In this document: piece after piece, positions 17,135-25,017 of the stretch
How positions within the stretch are numbered: the stretch's first letter is position 1
Layout: each line of letters starts with the position of its first letter
Assembly: GCF_045207655.1 (NCBI RefSeq)
Contig: NZ_CP108785.1
Location: forward strand, 4,402,001-4,466,000
Length of the DNA: 64,000 nucleotides
Source: Embleya sp045207655
Lineage (GTDB): Bacteria; Actinomycetota; Actinomycetes; Streptomycetales; Streptomycetaceae
Direction: 5' to 3'
Program-made: the position numbers and the translations under genes
Notes under the pieces: generated by a model
The model's input: only the letters and a program-made list of their open reading frames with translations
Database searches by the model: none
What the model was told of the DNA's origin: nothing

Positions 17135-18478
17135 TCACCGTTCGACGTCGCGGGGCAGGAGGACCGCGTCCCCCAGCTCCTCGGCGAGTGCCAGGGCGGT
17201 GTGGAGGGCGAAGCGGCGGTCGTCGAGGTCGCGTCCCAGCACCTCCTGGGCGCGCTTGACGCGGTAGGTCACGGTCCCCCTGGCCACGTGCAGGCGTCGG
17301 GCGACATCCACGAGGCTGCGCTCGGCGCCGATGTAGTGGTACAGCGTGGTCCGCAGTGCCTCCATCGGTGCGCTCCGGGCGGCAAGCCCACCGAGTTCAC
17401 GGCGCACGAAGTCACCGGCCGCGTCGAGATCGGTGGCCAACAACGCGATGGCGGCGACGTCCGCGTAGGCGGTCGCATGCCTGGGAACCCGCCCGGCCTC
17501 ACACCGCAGTCGCTCGACCCGCTCCCCGCGCTCGGCCTCGCGGTGAGAGCGGCGGAAGCCCGCGACGCCGTCGACCGGGGTGCCGAAGGCCGCCCGCACC
17601 TGCTGCCGAGACAGTGCCTTCGCGATGGTCTCCCACGAGCCGGTCCGGCGCGTGCCGCCCGGAGGCACGGTGCCCCACGCCCACAACCGCCCCGAGGCCA
17701 CGGGTACGACCAGCGTCGCGGTGGCGCCCCGAGCCTGGAGCGCCGCGATCGCCGCCGCCTGTAGACCGGAGTTGCCGTTCGGCGAGTCCGACCACACCAC
17801 CACCGCCTCGTGGGTCCGCCGCAGGTCGTAGCCGAGGACACGCGACGCCTCGCCGACGTCCGCCGTCGCGGCACCACTCAACAGGGAACGTACGATGTCG
17901 GCCCGGGCCGCGGCTGCGCTGGTGCTCCACACCTCGTGCTCCGCGAGGTAGGTGCGAATCATGGTGTCGGACAGGTTGTCGACGTAGGAGAACAGCTCGC
18001 GGGAGATCGCCGTGACCTCGTCGACCGCCACCTCCGGGTCGACCAGCTCGGCACCGGCCCGCAGGAACGCCTCGGCCGTTGCCGCGTGCCCGATCCGGAC
18101 GCCCTGCAACACCTGTTCGAGCGGTACGGCCCGGTGGACGAACTCGCGGATGCCCTCCAGGGTCGCCTCGGCGGTGGGCGGAGCGGCGCCCGGGCCTTCC
18201 ACCAGAGTGAACAGCGCCCGCAGGGTGGTCGCTTCATTGCCACGGCGGAGCATCTCGACCGCGGCTGGGCTACCGCCGAGGGTCGGCACCTCCTCGACGA
18301 TCCGCCGCACGACCACCGAGCTCAGTTCGATCGCCCAGCGCACGGGGTTCGCGCCGACGCGCGCGACGGCGTCCTCGACGATCGCGCGCGGGCATGCCGC
18401 TCGGTCGACGTCGACCTCACCTTGCGGGCCCAGCCGCGCGATCCAGGCCCGCCGCAACTGCCGACCGGTCTCTGTCAC
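17135..18478 (-). CDS. PucR family transcriptional regulator
   Basis: A 447-aa regulator. The C-terminal 60 residues carry the PucR-type helix-turn-helix (LVDVARRLHVARGTVTYRVKRAQEVLG), preceded by a GGDEF-like CdaR linker domain; the N-terminal half is a helical sensor region. The GTG at 18478 has AGGAGGGG immediately upstream, which rejects the longer proline/arginine-rich reading. It lies just upstream of, and on the same strand as, the flavin monooxygenase cluster and is the likely activator of that operon. Its own leader holds an 8-bp inverted repeat (18555-18562/18573-18580). Confidence 0.88.
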   Translation of the reverse strand: MTETGRQLRRAWIARLGPQGEVDVDRAACPRAIVEDAVARVGANPVRWAIELSSVVVRRIVEEVPTLGGSPAAVEMLRRGNEATTLRALFTLVEGPGAAPPTAEATLEGIREFVHRAVPLEQVLQGVRIGHAATAEAFLRAGAELVDPEVAVDEVTAISRELFSYVDNLSDTMIRTYLAEHEVWSTSAAAARADIVRSLLSGAATADVGEASRVLGYDLRRTHEAVVVWSDSPNGNSGLQAAAIAALQARGATATLVVPVASGRLWAWGTVPPGGTRRTGSWETIAKALSRQQVRAAFGTPVDGVAGFRRSHREAERGERVERLRCEAGRVPRHATAYADVAAIALLATDLDAAGDFVRRELGGLAARSAPMEALRTTLYHYIGAERSLVDVARRLHVARGTVTYRVKRAQEVLGRDLDDRRFALHTALALAEELGDAVLLPRDVER

Positions 18479-18629
18479 AAGCCCCTCCTGCGGGTTACGA
18501 CATCGCGACGGGGTCACCCACGTCAGGGGACGCCGAAGAAGCTGCCCGACCGGGCGGACCGGGCCGACCGGGCCGGTCCGGCGAGACGCCGCGCGTGTAC
18601 GGCGTCCCGCCGGCGCTATCAGCTCCTTC

Positions 18630-18724
18630 ACTTGCCCCGGCAAGTACTTTCACTTGCCTGAGCAAGTGAAAAAGTAACCCATTGAGAGTTGCCCAGGCAA
18701 GTGATGCGAGTTGCTCGGGCAAGT
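18630..18724. promoter_or_regulatory. Four MarR-type operator dyads
   Basis: Four 16-bp copies of A(C/G)TTGCCNNGGCAAGT: 18630-18645, 18652-18667, 18687-18702 and 18709-18724. Start-to-start spacings are 22, 35 and 22 bases, i.e. two pairs each two helical turns apart. The last ends 12 bases before the MarR start codon, so autoregulation is likely; the divergent PucR promoter is also close. Confidence 0.75.
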
Positions 18725-18736
18725 ATGATGAGGCTC

Positions 18737-19210
18737 ATGGACTCTCGGTCGCCCTGGCTCGACGACGATCAGCAGGACCTGTGGCAGGCGCTGCTGACGG
18801 TCGTCATCGCCCTCCCGGCGGCCCTCGACCGCCAACTGCAGCGCGACGCGGGCATCTCGAACTTCGAGTACGGGGTGCTGGCCCGGCTGTCCACGGCCGA
18901 CGAGGCCACGATGCGGCTCGGCGACCTGGCCCGGGTCTGCGACAGCACCCAGCCCCGCCTGTCCAAGGCGATGGACCGCTTCGAGGCCCGCGCCTGGGTC
19001 GCCCGCCGACCCGACCCCGGCGACGGCCGCTACACCCTCGCCACCCTGACCGACGCCGGCCGGCAGAAACTCGTCGAGAGCGCACCGGAACACGTCGCCC
19101 AGGTGAAGCGACTCGTGTTCGACCCACTCACCGCCGCCCAACGCCGCCACCTCGAGACCGCACTCACCCGCATCGCCGCCACCGTGCGCCGGGAACTCGA
19201 AGGCGGCTGA
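18737..19210 (+). CDS. MarR family transcriptional regulator
   Basis: A 157-aa winged-helix regulator. DNA-recognition region MRLGDLARVCDSTQPRLSKAMDRFEARAW and the wing RRPDPGDGRYTLATLTDAGR (D-x-R type) are seen at residues 47-95. The ATG at 18737 is preferred: upstream in-frame ATGs at 18725 and 18728 lie inside or next to the last operator dyad. The gene stands alone, with no transporter or enzyme behind it on the same strand, so besides itself its targets may be the divergent PucR gene or loci elsewhere. Confidence 0.88.
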   Translation: MDSRSPWLDDDQQDLWQALLTVVIALPAALDRQLQRDAGISNFEYGVLARLSTADEATMRLGDLARVCDSTQPRLSKAMDRFEARAWVARRPDPGDGRYTLATLTDAGRQKLVESAPEHVAQVKRLVFDPLTAAQRRHLETALTRIAATVRRELEGG

Positions 19211-19409
19211 ACACCGCCCTCAGGCAGGGTCATCCGTCGGCTTCGCGACGCCGGTGACGGTCGACCGGGGTCCGGCGGCGGACAGCGGTGTCGGAACGGA
19301 CTTGGAAGTCGGCCCAACCCGACTCGTCCTCGACCTGCCGGCAACCCTGCTCGATCCCATGACGGATTCCGCTCTTGCCTCGCGGTGCCCACGGCCCGGT
19401 ACGCCGGGG

Positions 19410-20570
19410 TCAATCGCGGACGGCGGAGCGCAGGAGTTCGGCGGCGCGGCGGGTGAGTCGTTCCAAGGTGGCGGGGGCGAGGGAGGTGGCTCCGGCGACG
19501 GTGACGGCGGCGAGGTCGGGTCCCATGCGGATCAGGACCGAGTCCAGGGTCTGGGGGCCGTTGTGGTCGAAGACGACGCGCATGCCCAGTGCCTCGTCCC
19601 CGAGGGCGGGGGTGGGGAGTGCGGAGAAGCGGGCGGTGGTGTTTTGGAACGGCAGGGAGAGCCCGGAGCAACCGCTCAGCAGGGCGCGCGTCTTGGCCAG
19701 TTGCAGGGCGGCGCTGTCGCCGTCGTAGACCTGGACGGACGCGACCAGGCGCAGCCCGTTCGGGTCCTCGAACGCCCGTTGTGCGCCCAGGGCGATGGTG
19801 ATCGAGCCGGTCGGGGCGTCCGCGAGGGCGCGGTCGCACCCGGCGTCGCCACTGCTCCCCGAGTACGGTTCGGAGGCCGGCTTGGATCCGGTGTCGGTCA
19901 GGGTGTCCGCCCGCCATCCGGGGCCGACGTCGTTCGCCGTCAACACCGCCCGCCGCGCCTGTTCCTGCGTCAGTCGAGCCGCGGTGCCGGAGGGCGGGGG
20001 AGCGGCGGGGCCGTGGGTCATGGTCGAGGCGACGCCGGGGCGGCCCTCCATCGCGGAGACGACGATCGGAAGGGCGGCGCGGTCCTTGAGTTTGACGCGA
20101 AAGGATTCCGGGAGTTGCTCCGCCGTCATGGCGTCGAGGAGGAGGGGATTGTTCGCGTTCTGCGCGCGGAACAGTCTCCAGGCCTCTTGTCGGTTCTCGT
20201 AGTACACGTGTTGGACCTGCGGCATGGCCTTGAGCGCGGCCAGGGTCGCCTCGCGTTGGACGTTGGTGACCGGGCCGGCGGCGCAGCCGCTCTCCTTCGG
20301 GTCGGAGGTCCGGCACAGGAACACCGCCAGATCCGCTTTCCCGGCCCAGTAGTCGACGCCCGGCGGCGGCAGGTCGTCCCCGTCGTCCGCGCTCGCGTCG
20401 TCCGCGTCGGGCTCCGCGGATTCGGCAGGCGCGGAGGATCCGGCCTCGGCCCGCTTCGAACGCGGCTTGTCGTGTCCGCCGGAGCACGCGGCGGCCGTCG
20501 TGATCGCCAGGAGCGCGGCCGCGCATCCGACGGTGATCCTGCCCGCGCGCGATATGTGAAGGTTCGCCAT
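19410..20570 (-). CDS. Lipoprotein with FtsX extracellular-like domain and C-terminal sensor-like domain
   Basis: A 386-aa secreted lipoprotein. The signal peptide ends in the lipobox AAAC with Cys29, followed by an acidic/Ala-rich linker to about residue 70. Residues ~75-170 match the extracellular domain of the cell-division ABC permease FtsX: V-F-L-C-x-x-S-D, a second Cys, LKAMPQVQHVYYENRQEAW and LPESFRVKLKD. Residues ~205-385 resemble the PknH-type extracellular sensor module (VLTANDVGPGWRA, paired Cys). FtsX ectodomains normally regulate peptidoglycan hydrolases, so a cell-envelope role is likely. There is no permease part. Confidence 0.78.
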   Translation of the reverse strand: MANLHISRAGRITVGCAAALLAITTAAACSGGHDKPRSKRAEAGSSAPAESAEPDADDASADDGDDLPPPGVDYWAGKADLAVFLCRTSDPKESGCAAGPVTNVQREATLAALKAMPQVQHVYYENRQEAWRLFRAQNANNPLLLDAMTAEQLPESFRVKLKDRAALPIVVSAMEGRPGVASTMTHGPAAPPPSGTAARLTQEQARRAVLTANDVGPGWRADTLTDTGSKPASEPYSGSSGDAGCDRALADAPTGSITIALGAQRAFEDPNGLRLVASVQVYDGDSAALQLAKTRALLSGCSGLSLPFQNTTARFSALPTPALGDEALGMRVVFDHNGPQTLDSVLIRMGPDLAAVTVAGATSLAPATLERLTRRAAELLRSAVRD

Positions 20571-21249
20571 GTTCGCCCCCGTCGTGAACGTGTCTGGTAC
20601 CGAGCGTAGTTGGTGGGTCTCGCACCGGATACGCCGTGTCCTGTCGTGCTTGTTCGCCGCGGTTGCCGCGGACGGGATTGCCCGACCGGCCTCCGCACAC
20701 CGTCGTCACGGATTCCCGCCGAGGGGGTGGGGTCGCCCTGGGGTGGGATCGGATGGACCGGGGGGTGCCCCATCCGACAGGCAACGGGCGCTCCCGCGGC
20801 GGATCGTACGCGGCTCTCCGTTGGTTGCCGCACCGCGCCACTCTCGGTCCCGGCCCGTGGTCCGGCCCGATTCGGCTCGAGGTCGGCCTGCGGTCGGACC
20901 CGTTCGGCGGGACGGGAGCGCGCGGGATCGATCGCCCTCGTCGCCTTCGGAAGCGCCCACACGCCGAACACCACGCCCAGGCACCGCGATCCGGGTTCGC
21001 CGGCGCTCGTGCACGCGACTTCCGGGCAGGACTCTCGGCGCGGGCACGGTGGATCGTCCATGCACCGTTGTCGGTGGGACCTTTCGCCGGAGGCCGCAGT
21101 GACGTACGCGATGGTCGCGGCTCGCGCCGTCGACGGGTCCGGTGCGGCGAAGGGTCCTGGAGACGGCGAAGGCCCTGAAGTATCCGGCCACTTCCGCCCG
21201 GTGGGCGGGTGTGGCCGGCTCTTCAGGGCCGGATGTCGCGGGGCGCGGG
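20571..21249. other. 679-base gap without a recognised gene
   Basis: GC-rich stretch between the lipoprotein promoter side and the helicase stop. Several open frames exist on both strands but all are arginine/proline-rich and look like nothing known. I see no convincing hairpin, repeat or RNA gene. It must hold the lipoprotein promoter near 20571-20650. Confidence 0.5.
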
Positions 21250-22809
21250 TCAGGCGGCGGTGACCGCGCGGGGTGCGGGGCGGGTGGCCGGGCCGGAGCG
21301 GCGGGCCTGGGCGGAGCCGCTGCGGCGTCCACGTGAGGAGGAACCGCTGCCGGTACGGCGGGGGCGCTCCACCACCGGCGCGGTGATCACGACCGGGATT
21401 CCGGAGGGCGCCTGGGCACCGGTGATCCGGGTCAGTTCGGCCTCGCCGGAGCGGACCTGGGTGATCTGCGGCGTGATCCCGGCGTCGGACATCAGGCGGA
21501 CCATCTGGCGGCGCTCGCCGGGCAGGACCAGGGTGACCACGCTGCCGGACTCGCCGGCGCGGGCGGTGCGACCGCCGCGGTGCAGGTAGTCCTTGTGGTC
21601 GCTGGGCGGGTCGACGTTGACGACCAGGTCGAGGTTGTCCACGTGGATGCCGCGCGCGGCGACGTTGGTGGCGACCAGGACGGTGACGTGGCCGGACTTG
21701 AACTGGGTCAGGGTGCGGGTGCGCTCGGGCTGGGACTTGCCGCCGTGCAGCGCGGCGGCGCGGACGCCGCTGTTGAGCAGGTGCGCGGTGAGCCGGTCGA
21801 CCGCGTGCTTGGTGTCGAGGAACATGATCACCCGGCCCTCGCGGGCGGCGATGTGCGTGGTGGCGGCGTTCTTGTCCGATCCCTGCACGTGCAGCACGTG
21901 GTGCTCCATCGTGGTGACCGCACCGGCCGAGGGGTCGACCGAGTGCACGACCGGGTCGTGCAGGTACTTGCGCACCAACAGGTCGACGTTGCGGTCCAAG
22001 GTGGCGGAGAACAACATCCGCTGGCCGTCGGGGCGTACCTGGTCCAGGAGTTCGGTGACCTGGGGCATGAAGCCCATGTCGGCCATCTGGTCGGCCTCGT
22101 CCAGGACGGTGACACCGACGTCGGCCAGCACGCAGGCGCCGCGGTCGAGGAGGTCCTTGAGCCGACCGGGCGTGGCCACGACCACCTCGGCACCGGCCCG
22201 CAGCGCGGTGATCTGGCGGCCGATCGGCATGCCGCCGGTCACCGTGGCCATCCGCAGTCGCAGCGAACGGGCGTACGGTGTCAGGGCGTCGGTGACCTGC
22301 TGGGCCAGCTCACGGGTGGGCACCAGCACCAGCGCGAGCGGGTGCTTGGGCTCGGCGCGCCGGCCGGCGGTACGGGCGAGCAACGCCAGGCCGAAGGCCA
22401 ACGTCTTGCCCGACCCGGTCCGGCCACGGCCCAGCACGTTGCGGCCGACCAGCGAGTTCGGCAGCGTCGCCGCCTGGATCGGGAACGGCTCGGTCATCCC
22501 CAGACCGGTCAGCGTCGCCAGCAGCTCGGACGGCATGTGCAACTCGGCGAAGGAGGCCACCGCGGGCAGCGCCGGGGTGATGGTCACCGGAAGCGCGAAC
22601 TCCCCTCGGACGCCGGAGGAGCGACGGCCGTAGCCGCCGGAACCGCCGGAACCGCCCGAACGGCCGTAGCCGCCGGAGCGACCCGAGGAGCCGGAACGGC
22701 CGTAGCCGCTGCCGCCGGAGGCCGAGCGGGCGTAGCCGCCGGTGCCGCCGCTGCGGCCGCGGGAAGAGGAACTGTACGAAGAATTGGTGGAGCGGGCGTT
22801 CGGGTTCAC
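21250..22809 (-). CDS. DEAD/DEAH-box ATP-dependent RNA helicase
   Basis: A 519-aa RNA helicase. After a ~65-residue Gly/Ser/Tyr/Arg-rich N-terminal tail with GGYGRSG-like repeats come the helicase motifs in order: Q-motif region (PFPIQAATLP), Walker A GRTGSGKT, PTRELAQQ, TPGRLKDLL, DEAD-type DEADQM, SAT, then ARGIHVDN and HRGGRTARAG. A basic, low-complexity C-terminal tail follows. The RNA-binding RGG/GYG-like tail at the N-terminus is less common than at the C-terminus. The GTG at 22809 follows AAAGG. The cold-shock gene upstream on the same strand suggests joint roles in RNA unfolding at low temperature. Confidence 0.9.
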   Translation of the reverse strand: MNPNARSTNSSYSSSSRGRSGGTGGYARSASGGSGYGRSGSSGRSGGYGRSGGSGGSGGYGRRSSGVRGEFALPVTITPALPAVASFAELHMPSELLATLTGLGMTEPFPIQAATLPNSLVGRNVLGRGRTGSGKTLAFGLALLARTAGRRAEPKHPLALVLVPTRELAQQVTDALTPYARSLRLRMATVTGGMPIGRQITALRAGAEVVVATPGRLKDLLDRGACVLADVGVTVLDEADQMADMGFMPQVTELLDQVRPDGQRMLFSATLDRNVDLLVRKYLHDPVVHSVDPSAGAVTTMEHHVLHVQGSDKNAATTHIAAREGRVIMFLDTKHAVDRLTAHLLNSGVRAAALHGGKSQPERTRTLTQFKSGHVTVLVATNVAARGIHVDNLDLVVNVDPPSDHKDYLHRGGRTARAGESGSVVTLVLPGERRQMVRLMSDAGITPQITQVRSGEAELTRITGAQAPSGIPVVITAPVVERPRRTGSGSSSRGRRSGSAQARRSGPATRPAPRAVTAA

Positions 22810-23178
22810 GGGGAACCTTTCTCGACACGGCACGTACCGCGGAGACCCGGCAGCCGAAAGCCGCGCAAGGTATCACGAGAACGAGCCGAAATGAAAAGCA
22901 GAAACGAAGTGGGGCGAAGGAATTCGCGCGAACACACTTCGGAGGCGCGGCGCCGTGGGAAAAGGCGGCCGGCTGGAGCGGACTGCAAAGTCCGGGGGCG
23001 GTGGGCGGTGTGCGGTCGTAAGCCGTCGACTGCCGCCCACCGGGCGGGGTACTGCGTCGCGTGCCGTCGCCACGATCTCGGGAAAGAGGGACGGGCGGCC
23101 CGCGGTGGAAACACGAACGCCGTAGCAGGGCCCGCGACCTCACGGTGCGGCGGGCCCTGGTACGGCCGCCGAAAGGCG
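22810..23178. other. 369-base gap between cold-shock gene and helicase
   Basis: Holds the helicase promoter and leader. It is more A-rich near 22880-22930 than its surroundings. A 9-bp stem (AGGGCCCGC / GCGGGCCCT, 23127-23135 and 23150-23158) just downstream of the cold-shock stop is a likely terminator. No gene seen. Confidence 0.5.
23127..23158 (-). terminator. Terminator hairpin after the cold-shock gene
   Basis: Perfect 9-bp inverted repeat with a 14-base loop, starting about 20 bases past the cold-shock stop codon. Confidence 0.5.
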
Positions 23179-23385
23179 TCAGGCGGGAACGATGTTCTCC
23201 GCCTGCGGGCCCTTCTGGCCCTGCGTCACGTCGAAGGAGACCTTCTGGCCTTCCTGGAGCTCGCGGAAGCCCTGGGCGGCGATGTTCGAGTAGTGGGCGA
23301 AGACGTCCGGGCCGCCGCCGTCCTGCTCGATGAAGCCGAAGCCCTTTTCCGCATTGAACCACTTCACGGTGCCGGTGGTCGCCAT
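23179..23385 (-). CDS. Cold-shock protein (CspA family)
   Basis: A 68-aa single cold-shock domain, the usual size. RNP1 (KGFGFIEQ) at residues 14-21 and RNP2 (DVFAHYS) near 28-34 carry the aromatic nucleic-acid-binding residues. It acts as an RNA chaperone or transcription antiterminator. The ATG at 23385 is preceded by AAAGGAG. The region upstream is unusually A/T-rich for this genome, consistent with the long structured leaders of csp mRNAs. Confidence 0.95.
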   Translation of the reverse strand: MATTGTVKWFNAEKGFGFIEQDGGGPDVFAHYSNIAAQGFRELQEGQKVSFDVTQGQKGPQAENIVPA

Positions 23386-23653
23386 GTCGTTCTCCTTTGT
23401 CTGGGAAGCAGTACCGGAATCCACACAGTGCGATTCCGCGTCGCCGCAAGGAGCCCACCCGGAGATGACCGGCCAAACAAAAAATGCACCCACGGAACAC
23501 GCCCGTCAGGTGCACACAAAGTTCATGGGTACCACAACTGCAACTGAGATCAACATAGCACGGATAGCAACGGCTTCGCGGACCCCGACGATCAACCGGT
23601 CCCGATGATGGGTGATTTCGGAGGACGGCGACGCGGTCCGTTCGGTGACATGT

Positions 23654-23673
23654 ACGAACATCCACGTGTTCGT
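23654..23673. promoter_or_regulatory. TetR-like dyad
   Basis: Perfect 7-bp arms ACGAACA-N6-TGTTCGT. The shape is that of TetR-family boxes, but no TetR gene is adjacent. Confidence 0.35.
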
Positions 23674-23835
23674 TCGTCCCACCGCGTTCACGCCGACGCC
23701 CACTCCGCACCGCGGTCGTCGTGCCCAGCGAACCGGCCCACGACTCCCCGGTTGGCCGCGGCCTCGGATGGCGAGCCGAACGAGGTCTTCTTCGCCCCCA
23801 CGACCCGACCGTGTCGGCGGAGCCGGAGCCGCGGG

Positions 23836-23866
23836 TTGACCTTGACCTTGGGGGAAGGCCCAGCAT
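23836..23866 (+). promoter_or_regulatory. MerR-type promoter with 19-bp spacer
   Basis: TTGACC (23836-23841) and CAGCAT (23861-23866) are separated by 19 bases, the over-long spacer typical of MerR-controlled promoters. The spacer contains the dyad CCTT-N5-AAGG (23846-23858). It lies 42 bases before the MerR-PP2C start, so autoregulation is likely. Confidence 0.55.
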
Positions 23867-23908
23867 CGGTGAGACCGGGCGAGGCGCCCGGCACGAAGAG
23901 GAGCGGGC

Positions 23909-24988
23909 ATGGGGCTGCTGACCATTGGGGCATTCGCGAAGGCGTCCCGGCTGTCGCCGAAGGCACTGCGCCTGTACGACGAACTCGGACTGCTGCCCCC
24001 GGCTCGCGTCGACCCGGTGACCGGCTACCGGTTCTACGCCCCCGACCAACTGGAGCGAGCCCAACTGGTGACCTGGCTGCGCCGGCTCGGCATGCCCCTG
24101 GCTCGCATCCGCGAGGTCTGCGACCTGGAAACGGCCGCGGCAGCACAGGAGATCCGCGCATTCTGGGCCCGCACGGAAGCCGACACCGCCGCACGCCGGG
24201 ACCTGGCCGCCTTCCTCATCGACCACCTGTCCTGGAAGGACCCCGCCGTGTCATCGACCAACGAACGCCTGCACATCCGCTATGCCGCACTCTCCGACAC
24301 CGGTCGGGTCCGCGACAGCAACCAGGACACGGCCTACGCCGGATCCCGGCTGTTCGCCGTGGCGGACGGCTTCGGCCCCGCCGGCGCCCCCGCGGGTGCG
24401 GCCGCCGTCGAGGTACTCAAGCGTCTGGAGACCGACGGCATCCCGGGGGGCGACCTCCTCAACGTCCTGGGCGACGCGATCGAGCAGGCTCGGCAGGCCG
24501 TGCGCGAGGTCGCCTGCGGCGGCACCCCGCCGCAGGAGGCGGGCACGACCCTGACCGCGATGCTCTGGACCGGATCCCGGCTGGCCCTGGTCCACATCGG
24601 AGACTCCCGCGCCTACCTTCTGCGCGACGGCGAGTTCTTCCAGATCACCCACGATCACACGCTGGTGCAGTCGATGGTCGACGAGGGCCGCATCACCGCG
24701 GACGAAGCCGCCTCCCACCCGCAGCGGTCGCTCCTGATGCGGGCCCTGGCCGGGGCATCCGACGCCGCCGCCGACATACGCCTGCGCGATGCCCGCCCCG
24801 GAGACCGCTACCTCCTGTGCTCGGACGGCCTGTCCTCCGTCGTCCCGACCGAGGAGGTGCAGCGGGTCCTTGCCGACGTCGCCGATCCCGAGCGGGCCGT
24901 ACACGAACTCGTCGCCCTGGCCAACGGCTCCGGCGGTCCCGACAACGTCGGTTGTGTGGTCGCCGATGTGACGGAGTTCCCGCGGTAG
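23909..24988 (+). CDS. MerR-type DNA-binding domain fused to PP2C protein phosphatase
   Basis: A 359-aa two-domain protein. Residues 1-75 are a MerR winged helix (LTIGAFAKASRLSPKALRLYD, then GYRFY). A short helical link leads to a PP2C-type Ser/Thr phosphatase from about 125 to 357 with the metal motifs RxxNQD, ADGFG (a variant of DGMGG), HIGDSRAYLLRDG, LLCSDGLS and GGPDNV. DNA binding is thus joined directly to phosphatase activity, so phosphorylation signalling may feed into transcription. The start is at an ATG preceded by GGAGCGGGC. It lies 30 bases convergent to the next gene. Confidence 0.88.
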   Translation: MGLLTIGAFAKASRLSPKALRLYDELGLLPPARVDPVTGYRFYAPDQLERAQLVTWLRRLGMPLARIREVCDLETAAAAQEIRAFWARTEADTAARRDLAAFLIDHLSWKDPAVSSTNERLHIRYAALSDTGRVRDSNQDTAYAGSRLFAVADGFGPAGAPAGAAAVEVLKRLETDGIPGGDLLNVLGDAIEQARQAVREVACGGTPPQEAGTTLTAMLWTGSRLALVHIGDSRAYLLRDGEFFQITHDHTLVQSMVDEGRITADEAASHPQRSLLMRALAGASDAAADIRLRDARPGDRYLLCSDGLSSVVPTEEVQRVLADVADPERAVHELVALANGSGGPDNVGCVVADVTEFPR

Positions 24989-25017
24989 GAGCGAGAGAAC
25001 CGCGACCGGGCTGCGTG

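Larger units (their letters stand above)
23386..23908. other. Divergent intergenic region of csp and merR-PP2C
   Basis: 523 bases. The csp-proximal 200 bases are A/T-richer and probably form the csp leader and promoter. The middle holds the ACGAACA dyad (23654-23673) and the right end the MerR-type promoter (23836-23866). No gene recognised. Confidence 0.5.

Noticed and set aside
20571..21249. Possible genes in the gap (several 60-200 codon frames on both strands)
   Set aside because: All overlap each other, lack ribosome sites and have Arg/Pro-rich composition.
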